The translations under genes and the position numbers were made by a program. The notes under the pieces are model-generated. The model was not told the DNA's origin and did no database searches. It saw only the letters and a list, made by a program, of their open reading frames with translations. From Bathymodiolus brooksi (lineage: Eukaryota; Mollusca; Bivalvia; Mytilida; Modiolidae), in the NCBI GenBank assembly GCA_963680875.1, contig OY804586.1, positions 52,362,203-52,426,202 of the forward strand: a stretch of 64,000 bases of DNA, in the 5' to 3' direction. Position 1 is the first letter of the stretch. Each line of letters opens with the position of its first letter. Positions 12,201 to 21,038 of this stretch are shown piece after piece.

Positions 12201-15200
12201 AAATATGGCATCGAAAAGGTGACATAAATACAAAATATAGCAGAAAAATGACCATAACTTCGAAAATATGAAAGATAATTTCTTGAAACTTGGCATACTT
12301 GTACGTCGTGATGTCCCATTTGATACAAGCCTATTTTCATAATTTTATTTTCTAATTAAGCACGTTTCTAGGAGTGTTTACCATGGCAACGGATGAAAAA
12401 AAAATGAAATACTACTTCCAAACAGCTATTTTTCCATAAATGCAAATAATAGGACATGGTTCTCTTTATACAGACCCTCAAAATTTGTATCCTTTAAATT
12501 TTTCAAACTTTTTTACAAATTTAACAGAGAAGCTTGGTTACCATAGCAACGAAATAGGAAAAAATTGAATATTTCCTTTCATACTGTTTTCTTTCACCAA
12601 AGAATGATATTGTATGGGAAATAATTGAATATGATTTGTATAGTTAGTAATAATGTTAAAGTTTCTTCTATTTCTGGATAATTCTAGAAGTTTCCATGGA
12701 AACACTCAGAAAAGTGTGAATTTACCGTAATACCATAGCTCCCCCTCCCCCCTATTTCATAGTGAGACTTTATATGCTGCATCCCTGTTCCCCAACTTCA
12801 ATTTTTTTAAATTCCCAAGTCATGAATGTCATTCATAGATGCAACAATTAAAGCAGTTTATAAAGTGGCATACAAATATGCAAGAAGAATTTAAGTTGAA
12901 GAAAGACATGCAGTGTTTTGAATTTCTCGAGTAGCTCGGTTGTAAACAAATTATGCCACAGGCATTGTGGAAATGTGACAGAATAACAAGTAATCTATCT
13001 GATTGTGTTAGCAAAATCCTGGTTCCGAATTAATATAAAATGATACCTCGATTTTTGTGTTCCAACGCGTGATCGACCGATCGAAACACGCCATTGATTT
13101 TAGTTGCTAATACAATAAGCGCTGTCATTTTTTAGAGCATCTTTTGGAGGTCGCGACCTTTATTACAAACAGGAAAAGTCGATATCGCTTTATTTTCGTA
13201 TAAAATGTAAATTAGATGGTTTGACAGAAAAAGTTCTCTAGATTTTAATGATATAATTTTATTCTCAATATTCCGCCATTAACAATACGCAAATTTTGTT
13301 TAAAACAATTAAATCGAAAATAAGATATGAAACTCCACGTATATCATCATTAAAGTGGTATGAAAATAAAGCTGAGAAAACGCAGATTACTACGACACAA
13401 ATTTTGTTTTTGTAATCCTCGGGGCGATAATGGCAAACATAGGCTGAAGTTTGGTACCAGAGACATATTTACGGTCAAATTATGACGCCGCGATATATAT
13501 TCGTAGATAATGTCGTGTTCAAACGCTTGCATTTTCGCTTAAAATTTCACGATCGACACTAAAGTTATATCAAATTAAAGAGCAGAAAACGATCTTTCTA
13601 ACGAGGTAGGTTTTGTCAGAAAAGCCACATGATTAAAACAGGTTAAAACACAAGGTTAAATCGGCAAAATACTGTTACGTCCACAATGACGTTGTATTAG
13701 TGATGCACCTGGTTATAATTACCGTGAAATCTAATCAGAAAATCGATAGATATACGCTATATTTGTTAATGTTCTAAATATAGCTTTGACATATTCAAAT
13801 TAGATAGGGGCGCTACAATGTAAACATGAAACAATTGTTCGAAACGTGATCCAAAATGGCGACATATGAGCAATCAAAAGAAATGAAAACACAGATAAAA
13901 AGGGCACTTGTGTTTACGGAAAAGACATCCACGTTAGTCACAAAGGGCAGGGCGCTGCTACAAATAGAGAAAAAGGGCAGGGCGTCACTCGGACAAGCGC
14001 TGCGCCCTGTCAAAACGGGCTAGCGAGAACACTGAACAATATTTCAGTTATATCATGGCGGTCAGTTTTATTGCTGGAGGAAACCGGAGTACCCAGAGAA
14101 AACCACAGACCTGTCGCAAGTCACTGACAAATTTTATCAGATAAAGTTGTATCAAGTACACCTCACCATGAGTGGGACTCCAACTCAAATCATTGGTGGT
14201 GATGGGCACTGATTGCATAAGTAGTTGTAAATCCAACTACCATACAATCAATACCACGACGGTCCCTAAAATACTCCTTGGATATAATCTTACCTCCAAT
14301 TGTGTTTTTTCATAATGCGCATCATAGCGTGAAGACTCCAGCGGCCGTCCATCTGCATTTACAAGCTGGATATCAAATATTGTATGAGGTACAGGTTTTA
14401 ATAAAAAGTTTGCAGGATATGTTGCCTGAAATAAAATAGTCATTTAAATAAGGGTTATTTCACACTAACATAAAATTTGAATAGAGTGAGCGATTGATTG
14501 TTGTTTAACGCCAACTCAGCAACTTTTCAGCTATATCACGGCGAGAACAAGTTAATATGCAATGAAATGATTATATATGAGGTCTGCTTTGTACTAGACC
14601 AACATGCTAAGTAGGATTTTTATAGTGCAGAGCTGTAGAAATCTCTTTCCTGTCTGTCAGACAATAGGTCTGGCAGTTGTGGACAATGTGTCAGACCTAT
14701 CAAACATTTGCCGGACCTACATATTTTTTACAACTTCAACTGAATTACACATATACTGGCTAAATCCATAAAATGGTTTGTTTACAGCTTCAAGTGATAC
14801 CTTGGAATACTCAAAGTTAGTACAACACATTTTTGTGTGACATGTGGAAATATACATACATGTACAATACAATAGACTTGTGTATGAAATAAACAAAGAT
14901 ACCAAGTTTGCATAATGCTAGCTATGCACATGTTTCAAGGTGTTACTTCTTATACAAATGTAAGTAGCATTAGGTCTGGATAGAATCAATTGGATGACTG
15001 ACAACCTAGGCCTAAATTAAAATTAAGTTTGTTTCCCCTTTCACCAACCGACCCTTTTAAAAAAGCAGCAGTCAAAAAAAATTATTGCCAAAAATAAAAA
15101 AAATGTAATTTCCGGAAAATCGATGCGCGTCCGTCCGGAATCGGTTACACATTTAGTAGTCAAACTCTTCAATGTGAAGTCAAAATTTGATTATATAGAC

Positions 15201-16343
15201 AAAAATAAACAAAAATCGGAGATTGCAAACAACGACAAGTTTGAGAAGCGAAATTAAGTCGGTCCCAAGTTACTGAAAAATTGCTCCGGACATCGGGTCT
15301 GACGCGAAAAAGTTTAAATCGGACCTAGTCAATATTTGTCCGACCATTTTCGACAGCTCTGTAGTGCTAGCTCACTAAAACAAGAGTCCATGTATAGTCA
15401 TGTTGCCCCACTCGGACATATTATCCTGATTCCGAGCCAACCAGTCTTTGCTCTTTTTCCTTAATGCTGCATGCTAAGTGGAGAAGCAACAAATACCATT
15501 TTCATAGTCTTTGGTTTGACTCGTCAGGGATTAAACCCACGATCTACCGCACTCGAGCCGAGCATGTTAACCATGACACTACCGATGTGGTTACTTTGAA
15601 TAGAACTTTTGCACATTCTCAACTTCATTCTTAAATTATGTTTATCAACTTGTATAAAAAATATATATATGGTGGGCAAAATGGTTACTAGAGTACCTGG
15701 AGGAAACCACCGGCCTGTCACAAGTCACTGACAAACTTTATCACATAATGTTGTATTTAGCACACCTCACCACGAGTGGGATTCAAACTCACAACGTTAG
15801 TGGTGACAGGCACTGATTGCATAAGTAGTTGTAAATCCAACTACCATACGATCTTGATCACGACGGTCCCATAAATGTCATTAAGTCTGCAGGAAAATTG
15901 ATTCAAGTGCATTCCTTGTTCGTTTCCCTCACTACATTTCAGGAAAAAAACTAGCACAGTTGCCCGCTATCTAACACTTATCCCCTGTAAAGTAATTAAG
16001 CATGATCAAGCCCAATGCTCCAACCCAGACTGATTATGAACCCCTCACCCCCTCCAACATTGTGCTCAGCTGTTCACGATTTCGTCAGAGAAAGCTTTAA
16101 TGAAGTGAAAACCTGTTCTATTCCTGGTATCAGGTGGAGAGGTGTTCGAGCTCCATGTCTAAAAAGAATCTGCACATGTTTCAACTTCAACTTCAAGTTT
16201 GCCGGCTCAGGTGCGATTTCATCATCTTTGTCTTTGACGGCCGCCAGTACACGGTTGTCTGTTACCATCCATTTCAGCGTACAGCCTGCGCAAACTGATA
16301 AACCTACGATACTAAACCGTTTCAACCGTCTTAAAATACTCAT
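3105..16343 (-). CDS. ACP6: ACP6-like lysophosphatidic acid phosphatase gene, 5' part (exons 1-5)
   Basis: Histidine acid phosphatase, closest by recall to lysophosphatidic acid phosphatase type 6, which hydrolyses LPA to monoacylglycerol and is mitochondrial in vertebrates. Five exons join in frame: 16113-16343, 14294-14425, 8844-8971, 4698-4786, 3105-3263 (739 nt, 246 codons plus one base). All introns are GT-AG and phases agree (0, 0, 2, 1, with 1 at the open end). Exon 1 has the catalytic RHGARTP (residues 62-68; nucleophile His63). Later exons match the ACP6 order: a [13 protein letters not shown] segment, [19 protein letters not shown], an [11 protein letters not shown] segment, and an EPIIVKS...FRQINH segment. 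The family is about 420-430 residues long, so roughly 40% including the HD proton-donor motif should lie left of position 1. I found no further exon in 1-3104. Introns are 1.4 to 5.3 kb and full of transposons. Identification is strong; the symbol is by homology only. Confidence 0.88.
3362..3890 (+). repeat. Type-C SINE, tRNA-like head, internally expanded
   Basis: The head carries a good B-box (GGGTTCGATCCC, near 3381). The tail 'ccatgatatagctgaaaa...gttggtgttaaac' ends in (ACTC)n at 3868-3890. About 150 bp of unrelated AT-rich sequence (3490-3640) splits the body. Lies in intron before exon 5's downstream side. Confidence 0.6.
4416..4678 (+). repeat. Type-A SINE, near full length
   Basis: Begins GGGGCTGTCGTGGCCGTGAT and has a decayed B-box region (TTGTTCAAATCCC). 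A conserved core (CAGTGGTTTTCTCAAGGTAC, then TCCGGTTTCCTCCACCAATA) leads to the tail AACTGAAATATTGTTGACAG. Lies 19 bp downstream of ACP6-like exon 4 on the opposite strand. Confidence 0.75.
4698..4786 (-). CDS. ACP6: ACP6-like exon 4
   Basis: 89 nt. The acceptor TTTTCTTTTTCAG precedes TCTAACC; the first T completes the codon begun in exon 3. The peptide [20 protein letters not shown] corresponds to the 'IRST..R...S.RCLLAG' region of the family. The donor is CAAG followed by GTTTGT, phase 1. The family's usual arginine-serine-threonine (RST) motif reads LTT here, a notable substitution next to the active site. Confidence 0.82.
4999..5083. repeat. Inverted repeat, 35-bp arms, 15-bp loop
   Basis: Arms 4999-5033 and 5049-5083, with a few mismatches, around a loop containing CATCGAATGGCG. 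TGACGTCA-type palindromes lie on both sides (about 4970 and 5211), and ATTAAGTGATTAAC/GTTAATCACTTAAT also flank it. It is probably the core of a foldback element spanning roughly 4850-5235. Confidence 0.55.
5236..6064. other. Intron 3 sequence without a clear gene
   Basis: AT-rich. It has three scattered copies of CAAAGGGAGACTA..CAT near 5,840-5,935 and ends in a 21-base poly-C run (about 6043-6063). No exon signal seen. Confidence 0.5.
6065..6392 (-). repeat. Type-C SINE
   Basis: Minus orientation. The tail (GGTGTTAAACACC..AGCTATATCATGG) is at the left; the tRNA-derived head (a decayed GTTTGAGCCCC B-box and a CTCGAGAGCCGTAGATTGTG-like stretch) is at the right. The body matches the copy at 21692-22053. 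Confidence 0.7.
6474..7975. mobile_element. Mariner-like MITE remnant split by a hAT element
   Basis: The left end AGTCAAACCTGTATTAAAAGG and the right end AAAGGGCATGTTTCACTGTA match the ends of the 55-258 family. The 1.3 kb inside is the hAT-like element at 6580-7893. Confidence 0.55.
6580..7893. mobile_element. 1.3-kb non-autonomous hAT-like element, 5-bp TSD (ATGGC)
   Basis: Inverted termini CAGACTTCCCGAAA / TTTCGGGAAGTCTG. ATGGC is duplicated at 6575-6579 and 7894-7898. Subterminal 'gtcagaccgaaaa', 'gccggtcc' and 'ggtcaggaccgacgg' phrases resemble those in the element at 14628-15361. No intact transposase frame. Confidence 0.72.
8182..8598. mobile_element. 417-bp hAT-like MITE, 6-bp TSD (GTCCCA)
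   Basis: Termini CAGGGTCCACCAAACCA and, reversed, CAGGGCTCACCACACATA. Flanked by GTCCCA at 8176-8181 and 8599-8604. Internal inverted pieces around 'gcgaagtgggcgacttc' and 'aagtcaagtcgccctg'. Confidence 0.72.
8844..8971 (-). CDS. ACP6: ACP6-like exon 3
   Basis: 128 nt. The acceptor is a T-run ending GTATAG before GGTGGC. The donor is best placed at GTAGA followed by GTATGT, a consensus donor, giving phase 2. The alternative donor 5 bases upstream (TTG followed by GTAGAG) would leave exon 4 out of frame. The peptide [20 protein letters not shown] followed by DYVEKI and FDPNLV aligns without gaps to the ACP6 helix that follows the substrate loop. Confidence 0.85.
9379..10880. mobile_element. 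1.5-kb composite element inserted in the type-B SINE
   Basis: Interrupts the SINE in its A-run (AAA at both edges). Ends carry CTCACCTGAC (left) and GGTCAGGTGACC (right) in opposite orientation. Contents: five partial copies of a module with 'agatgcttcctgccaagttt' and 'ttggcggccat', and three copies of a ~163-bp module starting AAAAAAGGGCAATAACT. Two copies of 'gacggacgacgga' occur near 9957 and 10818. No coding frame. Confidence 0.65.
10022..10440. repeat. ~163-bp direct repeat, 2.6 copies
   Basis: Successive units begin AAAAAAGGGCAATAACTCC / AAAAAAGGGCAATAACTTC at about 10030, 10193 and 10354. They share 'ttaacatctatctcttatag' and 'tttttgaaataaa'. The third copy is truncated. Confidence 0.7.
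11270..14267 (-). repeat. Type-A SINE split by a 2.7-kb hAT-like element
   Basis: The tail piece is 11270-11308 (TTTAACACCACTTTCAACAA) and the body plus head is 14035-14267 (AACAATATTTCAGTTATATC through ACCACGACGGTCCC). Removing 11309-14034 and one AACAA restores a continuous type-A consensus. Confidence 0.8.
11309..14034. mobile_element. 2.7-kb non-autonomous hAT-like element, 5-bp TSD (AACAA)
   Basis: Termini CAGTGTTCTAGCTAGG and, reversed, CAGTGTTCTCGCTAGCCC. AACAA is duplicated at 11304-11308 and 14035-14039. 'aagggca' motifs cluster at both ends. The interior has no long open frame, so it is either a decayed or a large internally replaced derivative. It sits in the intron between ACP6-like exons 2 and 3 and is about half of that intron. 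Confidence 0.78.
14294..14425 (-). CDS. ACP6: ACP6-like exon 2
   Basis: 44 codons. The acceptor is TATTTTATTTCAG before GCAACA and the donor is GAG before GTAAGA; both are strong, phase 0 on each side. The peptide starts [20 protein letters not shown] and continues through [20 protein letters not shown]. This corresponds to the segment after the RHG motif in ACP6, where human ACP6 has a similar tyrosine/histidine-rich stretch. Confidence 0.85.
14486..15597 (-). repeat. Type-C SINE split by a hAT-like element
   Basis: The tail half is 14486-14627 and the head half 15362-15597 (GATCTACCGCACTCGAGCC at the tRNA end). The joint, '..ttttatagtg' plus 'ctagctcactaaaac', is continuous in undisturbed copies. 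Confidence 0.75.
14628..15361. mobile_element. 734-bp non-autonomous hAT-like element, 5-bp TSD (TAGTG)
   Basis: Termini CAGAGCTGTAGAAA and, reversed, CAGAGCTGTCGAAA. TAGTG at 14623-14627 and 15362-15366. The interior shares 'gtcagacc' and 'tttgccgga' phrases with the element at 6580-7893, so both belong to one family. Confidence 0.72.
15680..15871 (-). repeat. Type-A SINE, 3'-truncated
   Basis: Core and head only, from AGAGTACCTGGAGGAAACCA through CACGACGGTCCC. The first intron of the ACP6-like gene holds this and the type-C copy. Confidence 0.7.
16113..16343 (-). CDS. ACP6: ACP6-like exon 1 (start codon, RHGxRxP motif)
   Basis: 77 codons from the ATG at 16343. Residues 1-10 are basic (RRLKR), followed by a short hydrophobic stretch ([12 protein letters not shown]), compatible with a mitochondrial presequence or membrane anchor. 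[19 protein letters not shown] carries the phosphatase signature with His63 as the phospho-acceptor. The exon ends GAA-CAG followed by GTTTTC (donor at 16111-16112), phase 0. This is the only ATG in a good position upstream of the motif in this frame. Confidence 0.85.
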
Positions 16344-16479
16344 GTCTTAATACAAAAGAGTTATTATCATTTTACAACGAAATACCTTTCGAACCCGGAA
16401 CTTGTGATTCAATGGGTAATCCGACAACAAAAACGGTATTTAATTCCGTGACATGTACAGTATTCGTCACGATTTGGTA

Positions 16480-17483
16480 GTTAGTAAAAGTGGTAACCCG
16501 GGCCCGGGTCCGGTTCCAAAAACCCGGGCCCAAATTCGTATTTTCTTTATTACATCTTTGTTAAGGCATTAATTTTAATAAAATTTGAACATAATGCATA
16601 AAATTATGTATTTTATCACATTTTTTAAACAAATGTAAAAAAAAAGAAGTTTTTATACGAAATATCGGCAATATAAGTTTTCCAAGTTAGTAAAAGTTGT
16701 AACCCGGACCAAGACGAAATTTTCAGTTAATCAATGATTGCACCTTTATTACATCTTTAAAATTCTTGAAATTTTGTAAAGCCATACTTCAATACAACAA
16801 CAACAAATATATTTTATCAATTTAAAAAAAAAAGTTTTCTTTTTTCTCCACGATGCATTTGTAAACAAAGACTGGTCACGTGGGTGTACAGGTAACTGGG
16901 TGTACAGGTAAATATTGATACTAATACACAATATTTTTTTTTATTTTTTTATTTTTTGTAAAGTATATACTGATATTTCAAGCTGACCAAAATTTGAATC
17001 GATTATATTGAGTAGTAAAAAAGATATAGACGATCATATCTTTTCAGGTCAATTTTCAAGTCATTAGTACATTAGTGTAACCTCCTGCCCGGGTTACAAC
17101 TTTTATCAGAATCTAAGATGCTCCCATAATGACAAAAGAGAACATTACAATTGAATTTAAAATATTTTTTACATTTCTTTAATACTGAAAAATGTTCATT
17201 CTGAATATTGTGAAGTTTTAACGAGAAATAAAGGTGTAATCATCGATTAATTGAAAATTTTGCCTTGGCCCGGGTTACAACTTTTACTAACTTCGAAAAC
17301 TTGTATTGCCGATATTTCGTTATAAAAACTATTTTTTTTTATATTTGTTTAAAAAATGTGATAAAATACATAATTTTATGCATTATGTTCAAATTTTATT
17401 AAAATTAATGCCTTAATAAAGATGTAATAAAGAAAATACGAATTTGGAACCGGACCCGGGCCCGGGTTACCACTTTTACTAAC
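16480..17483. mobile_element. 1-kb foldback element with ~270-bp inverted arms
   Basis: Left arm 16480-16750 and right arm about 17212-17483 are inverted copies. Both start GTTAGTAAAAGTGGTAACCC followed by GGGCCCGGGTCCGG. A second inverted pair, GTTAGTAAAAGTTGTAACCC, occurs about 210 bp in from each end, and a fifth, partial copy is near 17090. No clear TSD. It lies 137 bp upstream of the ACP6-like start codon. Confidence 0.75.
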
Positions 17484-18181
17484 CACCCTCGATTTTACGA
17501 TGTATATATATATTTCATATAAAACAAGTGTGGACACAGAAATGTGCTGTCCAAAAGGCAAGTGTGGATGTCAATATTTCATATTATTAACTTTAAAAAA
17601 AAAAAATCCTGGACACAGGGTCCTGGATTTTTTTTAATAAAAAACTAATCCTGGATTATTATTTTTGCTTAAAATCCGGTCCTGTGTTTTTATTTCAAAT
17701 TTACATCATAGCCCCCCTCCCCCTCCCAAGGGATATAAAATTGTATCATTAATAATAAATTAATAAATAATAAATTCAGATTTTCTATATAAAATAAATT
17801 TCATTTACAAAACCACTGATATTTGTTCAATTTTTAACGCTGATTTAAGCTTTAGTCGCAACAATTTTTTATTTTTCTCTTTAAACTGTCGAAACATAAC
17901 ATTTATTTAAACTGTAAAATTCACAAATAAAATTCACCCCCTCCCCCCTTTTTTCTTGTTTAAATCAATGATCAACAATATTCCAGAATCAAACAAATGG
18001 ATAAATATAACAGATTTCTTATACATGTATCTTTTTACCATGCAGAGTCAGTGTGTTTTAAATCGGTCATCCAATCAGGACGCTCATTATTCTTGTCCAA
18101 GATAAAAATACATCGCTAAAGTAAATTTACCTGTGGTTTCAGAGTAGAAGATTTTTAGAAATCTAACATAAAATTTCCCCA
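17484..18181. other. AT-rich spacer, small palindrome
   Basis: Contains AATCCTGGACACAGGGTCCT..., a short imperfect palindrome near 17606-17640, and two C-rich runs. No gene seen. Confidence 0.4.
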
Positions 18182-18524
18182 CTTCAACTCGTAAATTTAC
18201 ATAGAAATCGGAGATATTTCGTCATAAAACTTCACACATGGTTTTGTCTATCATATTTCTTGAAGACAAACATAAAATTGTATTGCATTTATCAATATTG
18301 TATGAGTATCAACAGTTTTTTCAACACCCTATCTGTTTCTCGATACAGCCGCAACTTCAACTCGTAAATTTACATAGAAATCGGAGATATTTCGTCATAA
18401 AACTTCACACATGGTTTTGTCTATCATATTTCTTGAAGACAAACATAAAATTGTATAGCATTTATCAATATTTTATGAGTATCAACAGTTTTTTCAACAC
18501 CGTATCTGTTTCTCGATACAGCCG
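18182..18524. repeat. 172-bp tandem duplication
   Basis: Two near-identical copies, about 18182-18353 and 18354-18524, each running from CAACTTCAACTCGTAAATTT-type sequence to TGTTTCTCGATACAGCCGC. Only a few substitutions separate them, so it is recent. Confidence 0.85.
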
Positions 18525-18559
18525 CCCGATTACAGTGACCCGTGACCCAGATTAGCAGA

Positions 18560-19104
18560 TCTCAGCAGTTTTTTCTGAATAAGGTTGTTTAACCACATTT
18601 TTCAAAAAAAATATTGTGAAGTCATTTCTAAACGGATTTTGATCATTTTTGCACCAGAAGAAGCAGAAATATTTAAAGATTATTTATTTATTTTAACATG
18701 ATTTTTCGTTTGATTGCCTTTATTTTCTTATGATTTAAAGACAATTTCTGCTTTTTGACGTCAAATTTGCTGTAGATTCTATATTTTAACCAAAATAAAA
18801 TCGGAAAAATCTACATTTGTGTTTAAATCACCAGAAAACAATTACCATGCAGACAAAAATTACTATCAGATAAACAAATAAAATTCAAAGAATTCTGCGT
18901 GTCTTGAAATAAATTTCACAAAAATCTGCCCAGAGATAGCTCCAAAATTTTTTTTTTTTTTAAATGTGGTTTTATATGAAATATATAGTAAAAATCGAAG
19001 GTGACGAATACTTATGTCCATGGACTGTTGCTACAAATAAATTTATCAAATAAACCAGCAAGTGGTTTCTTCGACGTATTGATACAGATACAGTAATGGT
19101 GTTA
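18560..19104. other. AT-rich spacer, nothing identified
   Basis: No splice-flanked coding frame or recognisable repeat on either strand. Confidence 0.4.
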
Positions 19105-19252
19105 AGCCCGGTATACACGATACAAGTTTTGCATCCAAGTCTCCAATCAAGAAAACTTGGATCAAGAAAACTTGAATTCAAGTTTGTGTATACATGATGC
19201 AAGAAATTTTGATGAATACACACAAATTTTGGCGGGAGATACAACAAACAAA

Positions 19253-19399
19253 ATGGCATTTTTGGGAGGAGAGGAGGGTGCTGCCCTTTGTATTGCATTA
19301 TTATGTACAATTGTAAGACGAAGGAGATTAAGCTCCAAAAAGAGGTCAACATGGGCTGGTAAATGGCTTCGAAGGCGACGATGGGATGTATTTCCATAA
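19253..19399 (+). pseudogene. Harbinger transposase N-terminal stub
   Basis: 48 residues, MAFLGGEEGAALCIALLC, then IVRRRRLSSKKRSTWAGKW and LRRRRWDVFP. The Arg-run, W..W and LRRR pattern is the usual start of HARBI1-like transposases; the DDE catalytic domain is missing. Confidence 0.65.
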
Positions 19400-19481
19400 A
19401 GTCTATTAGATCTTCAATCATTTCATTAGTCCATGTGACTGTCTTTTTCCTGCATTTTGGAGTTTCCTCTTTTCCCGCCAT
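19352..19481 (-). pseudogene. Harbinger Myb/MADF-like DNA-binding protein stub
   Basis: Starts MAGKEETPKCRKKTVTWTNE, then MIEDLIDFMEIHP. The W-T-x-E-x-I-E-x-L-I-x-x-x-x-x-x-P pattern fits the first helices of the Myb/MADF protein that accompanies Harbinger transposase. The frame runs on only through deletion-joined and terminal sequence. Confidence 0.5.
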
Positions 19482-19759
19482 CTTTGCACATTATTATTTA
19501 CATTCACAAATTGATACTGATAAGGATTCTGTCTTCTGATTGGTCAATCTCTATCCAAGTTCCATCCAAGTTGAAAGAAAAATAGGATGCATTTCTATTC
19601 CATCCAAGTCCATTCAAGTTTTTTGATTCAAGTTTCTTGTATGGTATACACGATGAAAAAACTTGGATGCAAAACTTGTATCGTGTATACCGGGCTATAG
19701 TGTATGTATAAGTCGTGGGTCAAGATTTGAACACAGGTAATAATGACTGGATAATCTTT

Positions 19760-19880
19760 GTTGCCAATCCTTTTTTTTAACAGACTACAGAAATATATCA
19801 TGTTCATCTTATTTTGCATCTTTCTATAAAATCTCTTTTTTTTTAAACAGACTACAGAAATATATCATATTCATCTTATT
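19760..19880. repeat. ~65-bp direct duplication
   Basis: TTTTTTTTAACAGACTACAG followed by AAATATATCAT.TTCATCTTA occurs twice (near 19769 and 19838). Confidence 0.6.
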
Positions 19881-19972
19881 TCTATCCATACGGGGTTACT
19901 GATATTTGTATAGCCGGCCAGCAAAATAAGATGAAAATGATATATTTTCGATCTGTCAAAAAAAAATTCTTT

Positions 19973-20467
19973 ATGGAGTATGGAGCAACGATCTGGAACC
20001 CATATCTCAAGGGGAACATTGACAAATTAGAAAAGATACAAAACCGAGCTATACGCTTCATCAAAAGGGATTATAGAAGCAGAGAAAGGGGGTGTATAAC
20101 TAAAATGAGAAAAGAACTAGAGCTAGAAACACTGGAAGAAAGACGACAAAGCCTCTGTCTCATTTTAATGTACAAGGTGGTCGAGGGGTTGGTACCGGCT
20201 CTACCAACCGACGCTTTTGTCACATTTAGCAAGTGTAAAAGGCAAATAAAACCAAAGACATTTGAGGATTGTGTAACCATCAACCCAGTCGAAAAACACA
20301 AAACTAACAACACAAAGTGCTTGAATATCCCAAATAGTAGGACAGCTCAATATAAGAACAGCTTCTCCGTGGACACCGTCAAACGTTGGAACCATCTATC
20401 AGACACAGTTGCATGCTCAAAGTCCCTTAAGGCATTCAAGACCACCCTAGCGGACCATCGCCAATAA
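19973..20467 (+). pseudogene. Non-LTR retrotransposon ORF2, C-terminal fragment
   Basis: About 164 codons from MEYGATIWNPYLKGNIDKLE through KIQNRAIRFI, an LEERRQSLCLILMYK segment and the end VKRWNHLSDTVACSKSLKAF. This is the typical C-terminus after the reverse transcriptase fingers/palm in jockey/CR1-type LINEs. The RT catalytic core and endonuclease are absent, as after 5'-truncated insertion. The frame is still open to its natural stop. Downstream 'caatacagatacagattctg' near 20,530-20,550 resembles the 3' terminal repeat of such LINEs, so the insertion ends about there. Confidence 0.8.
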
Positions 20468-20905
20468 AATCCGGGCGCCTCTCTCTACCGTTGTATACAA
20501 ACCGTTTTCCGGGAACTACAACGTATTCAATACAGATACAGATTCTGCAAAAAAGGGGGAGGGGCACCTTAGTAGTATCCTATCCACACGTACTGGTGGA
20601 TTTGAATAGACCATTTGTACATTTCCTAATTTGATTTTTGATTTATATGTTTTGCAGGAGGGACAAAGGGGTCCTCTTTCATGCAAAGTTCAATGAAAAC
20701 AATATATAACCCCCCCCCCCCCCCCCCCATATAAATCTGTTTCAAATTTTAATGTTGAAACAACCTGTCATTTGTATTATTTGCTACTAGAATGATCCTA
20801 CCAAAATCTGGAATACATTTCCATCAACTGTTAATATACGCTGGAAGATAGCGCAAGTCGTAAGACAGACATTACAACGGTCGACAAAACATTACACTAA
20901 AAAAA
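20468..20905. other. LINE 3' tail and spacer with poly-C run
   Basis: LINE 3' UTR to about 20,555, then a spacer with a poly-C tract at 20708-20728. No gene seen. Confidence 0.45.
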
Positions 20906-20912
20906 ATTGAGT

Positions 20913-21038
20913 ACACAAACATTAATCAAATTTAAGTGTCACTTAAAACTTAATTTACACTTAAAATTACTTAAAAGTATACGAATTTAATTTACGTTTA
21001 AGGTTTAATTGAGACTTAAATTTAATTGATGTTTGTGC
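20913..21038. repeat. Short AT-rich inverted-repeat element
   Basis: Left 'cacaaacattaatcaaattt' and right 'aaatttaattgatgtttgtg' are inverted copies; the inside is built of TTAAGT/ACTTAA words. Likely a MITE; TSD not clear. Confidence 0.55.

Larger units (their letters stand above)
19105..19696. mobile_element. Internally deleted PIF/Harbinger element, 36-bp perfect TIRs
   Basis: Both ends read AGCCCGGTATACACGATACA followed by AGTTTTGCATCCAAGT inward, 36 of 36 identical. Flanks are TTA (19102-19104) and ATA (19697-19699), a near match to the family's 3-bp TWA duplication. Inside are the N-terminal stubs of both Harbinger proteins in convergent orientation, fused by a deletion near 19385-19400. 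Confidence 0.82.

Noticed and set aside
19973..20467. Functional reverse transcriptase gene
   Set aside because: Only the region C-terminal of the RT core is present; no catalytic motif and no endonuclease.
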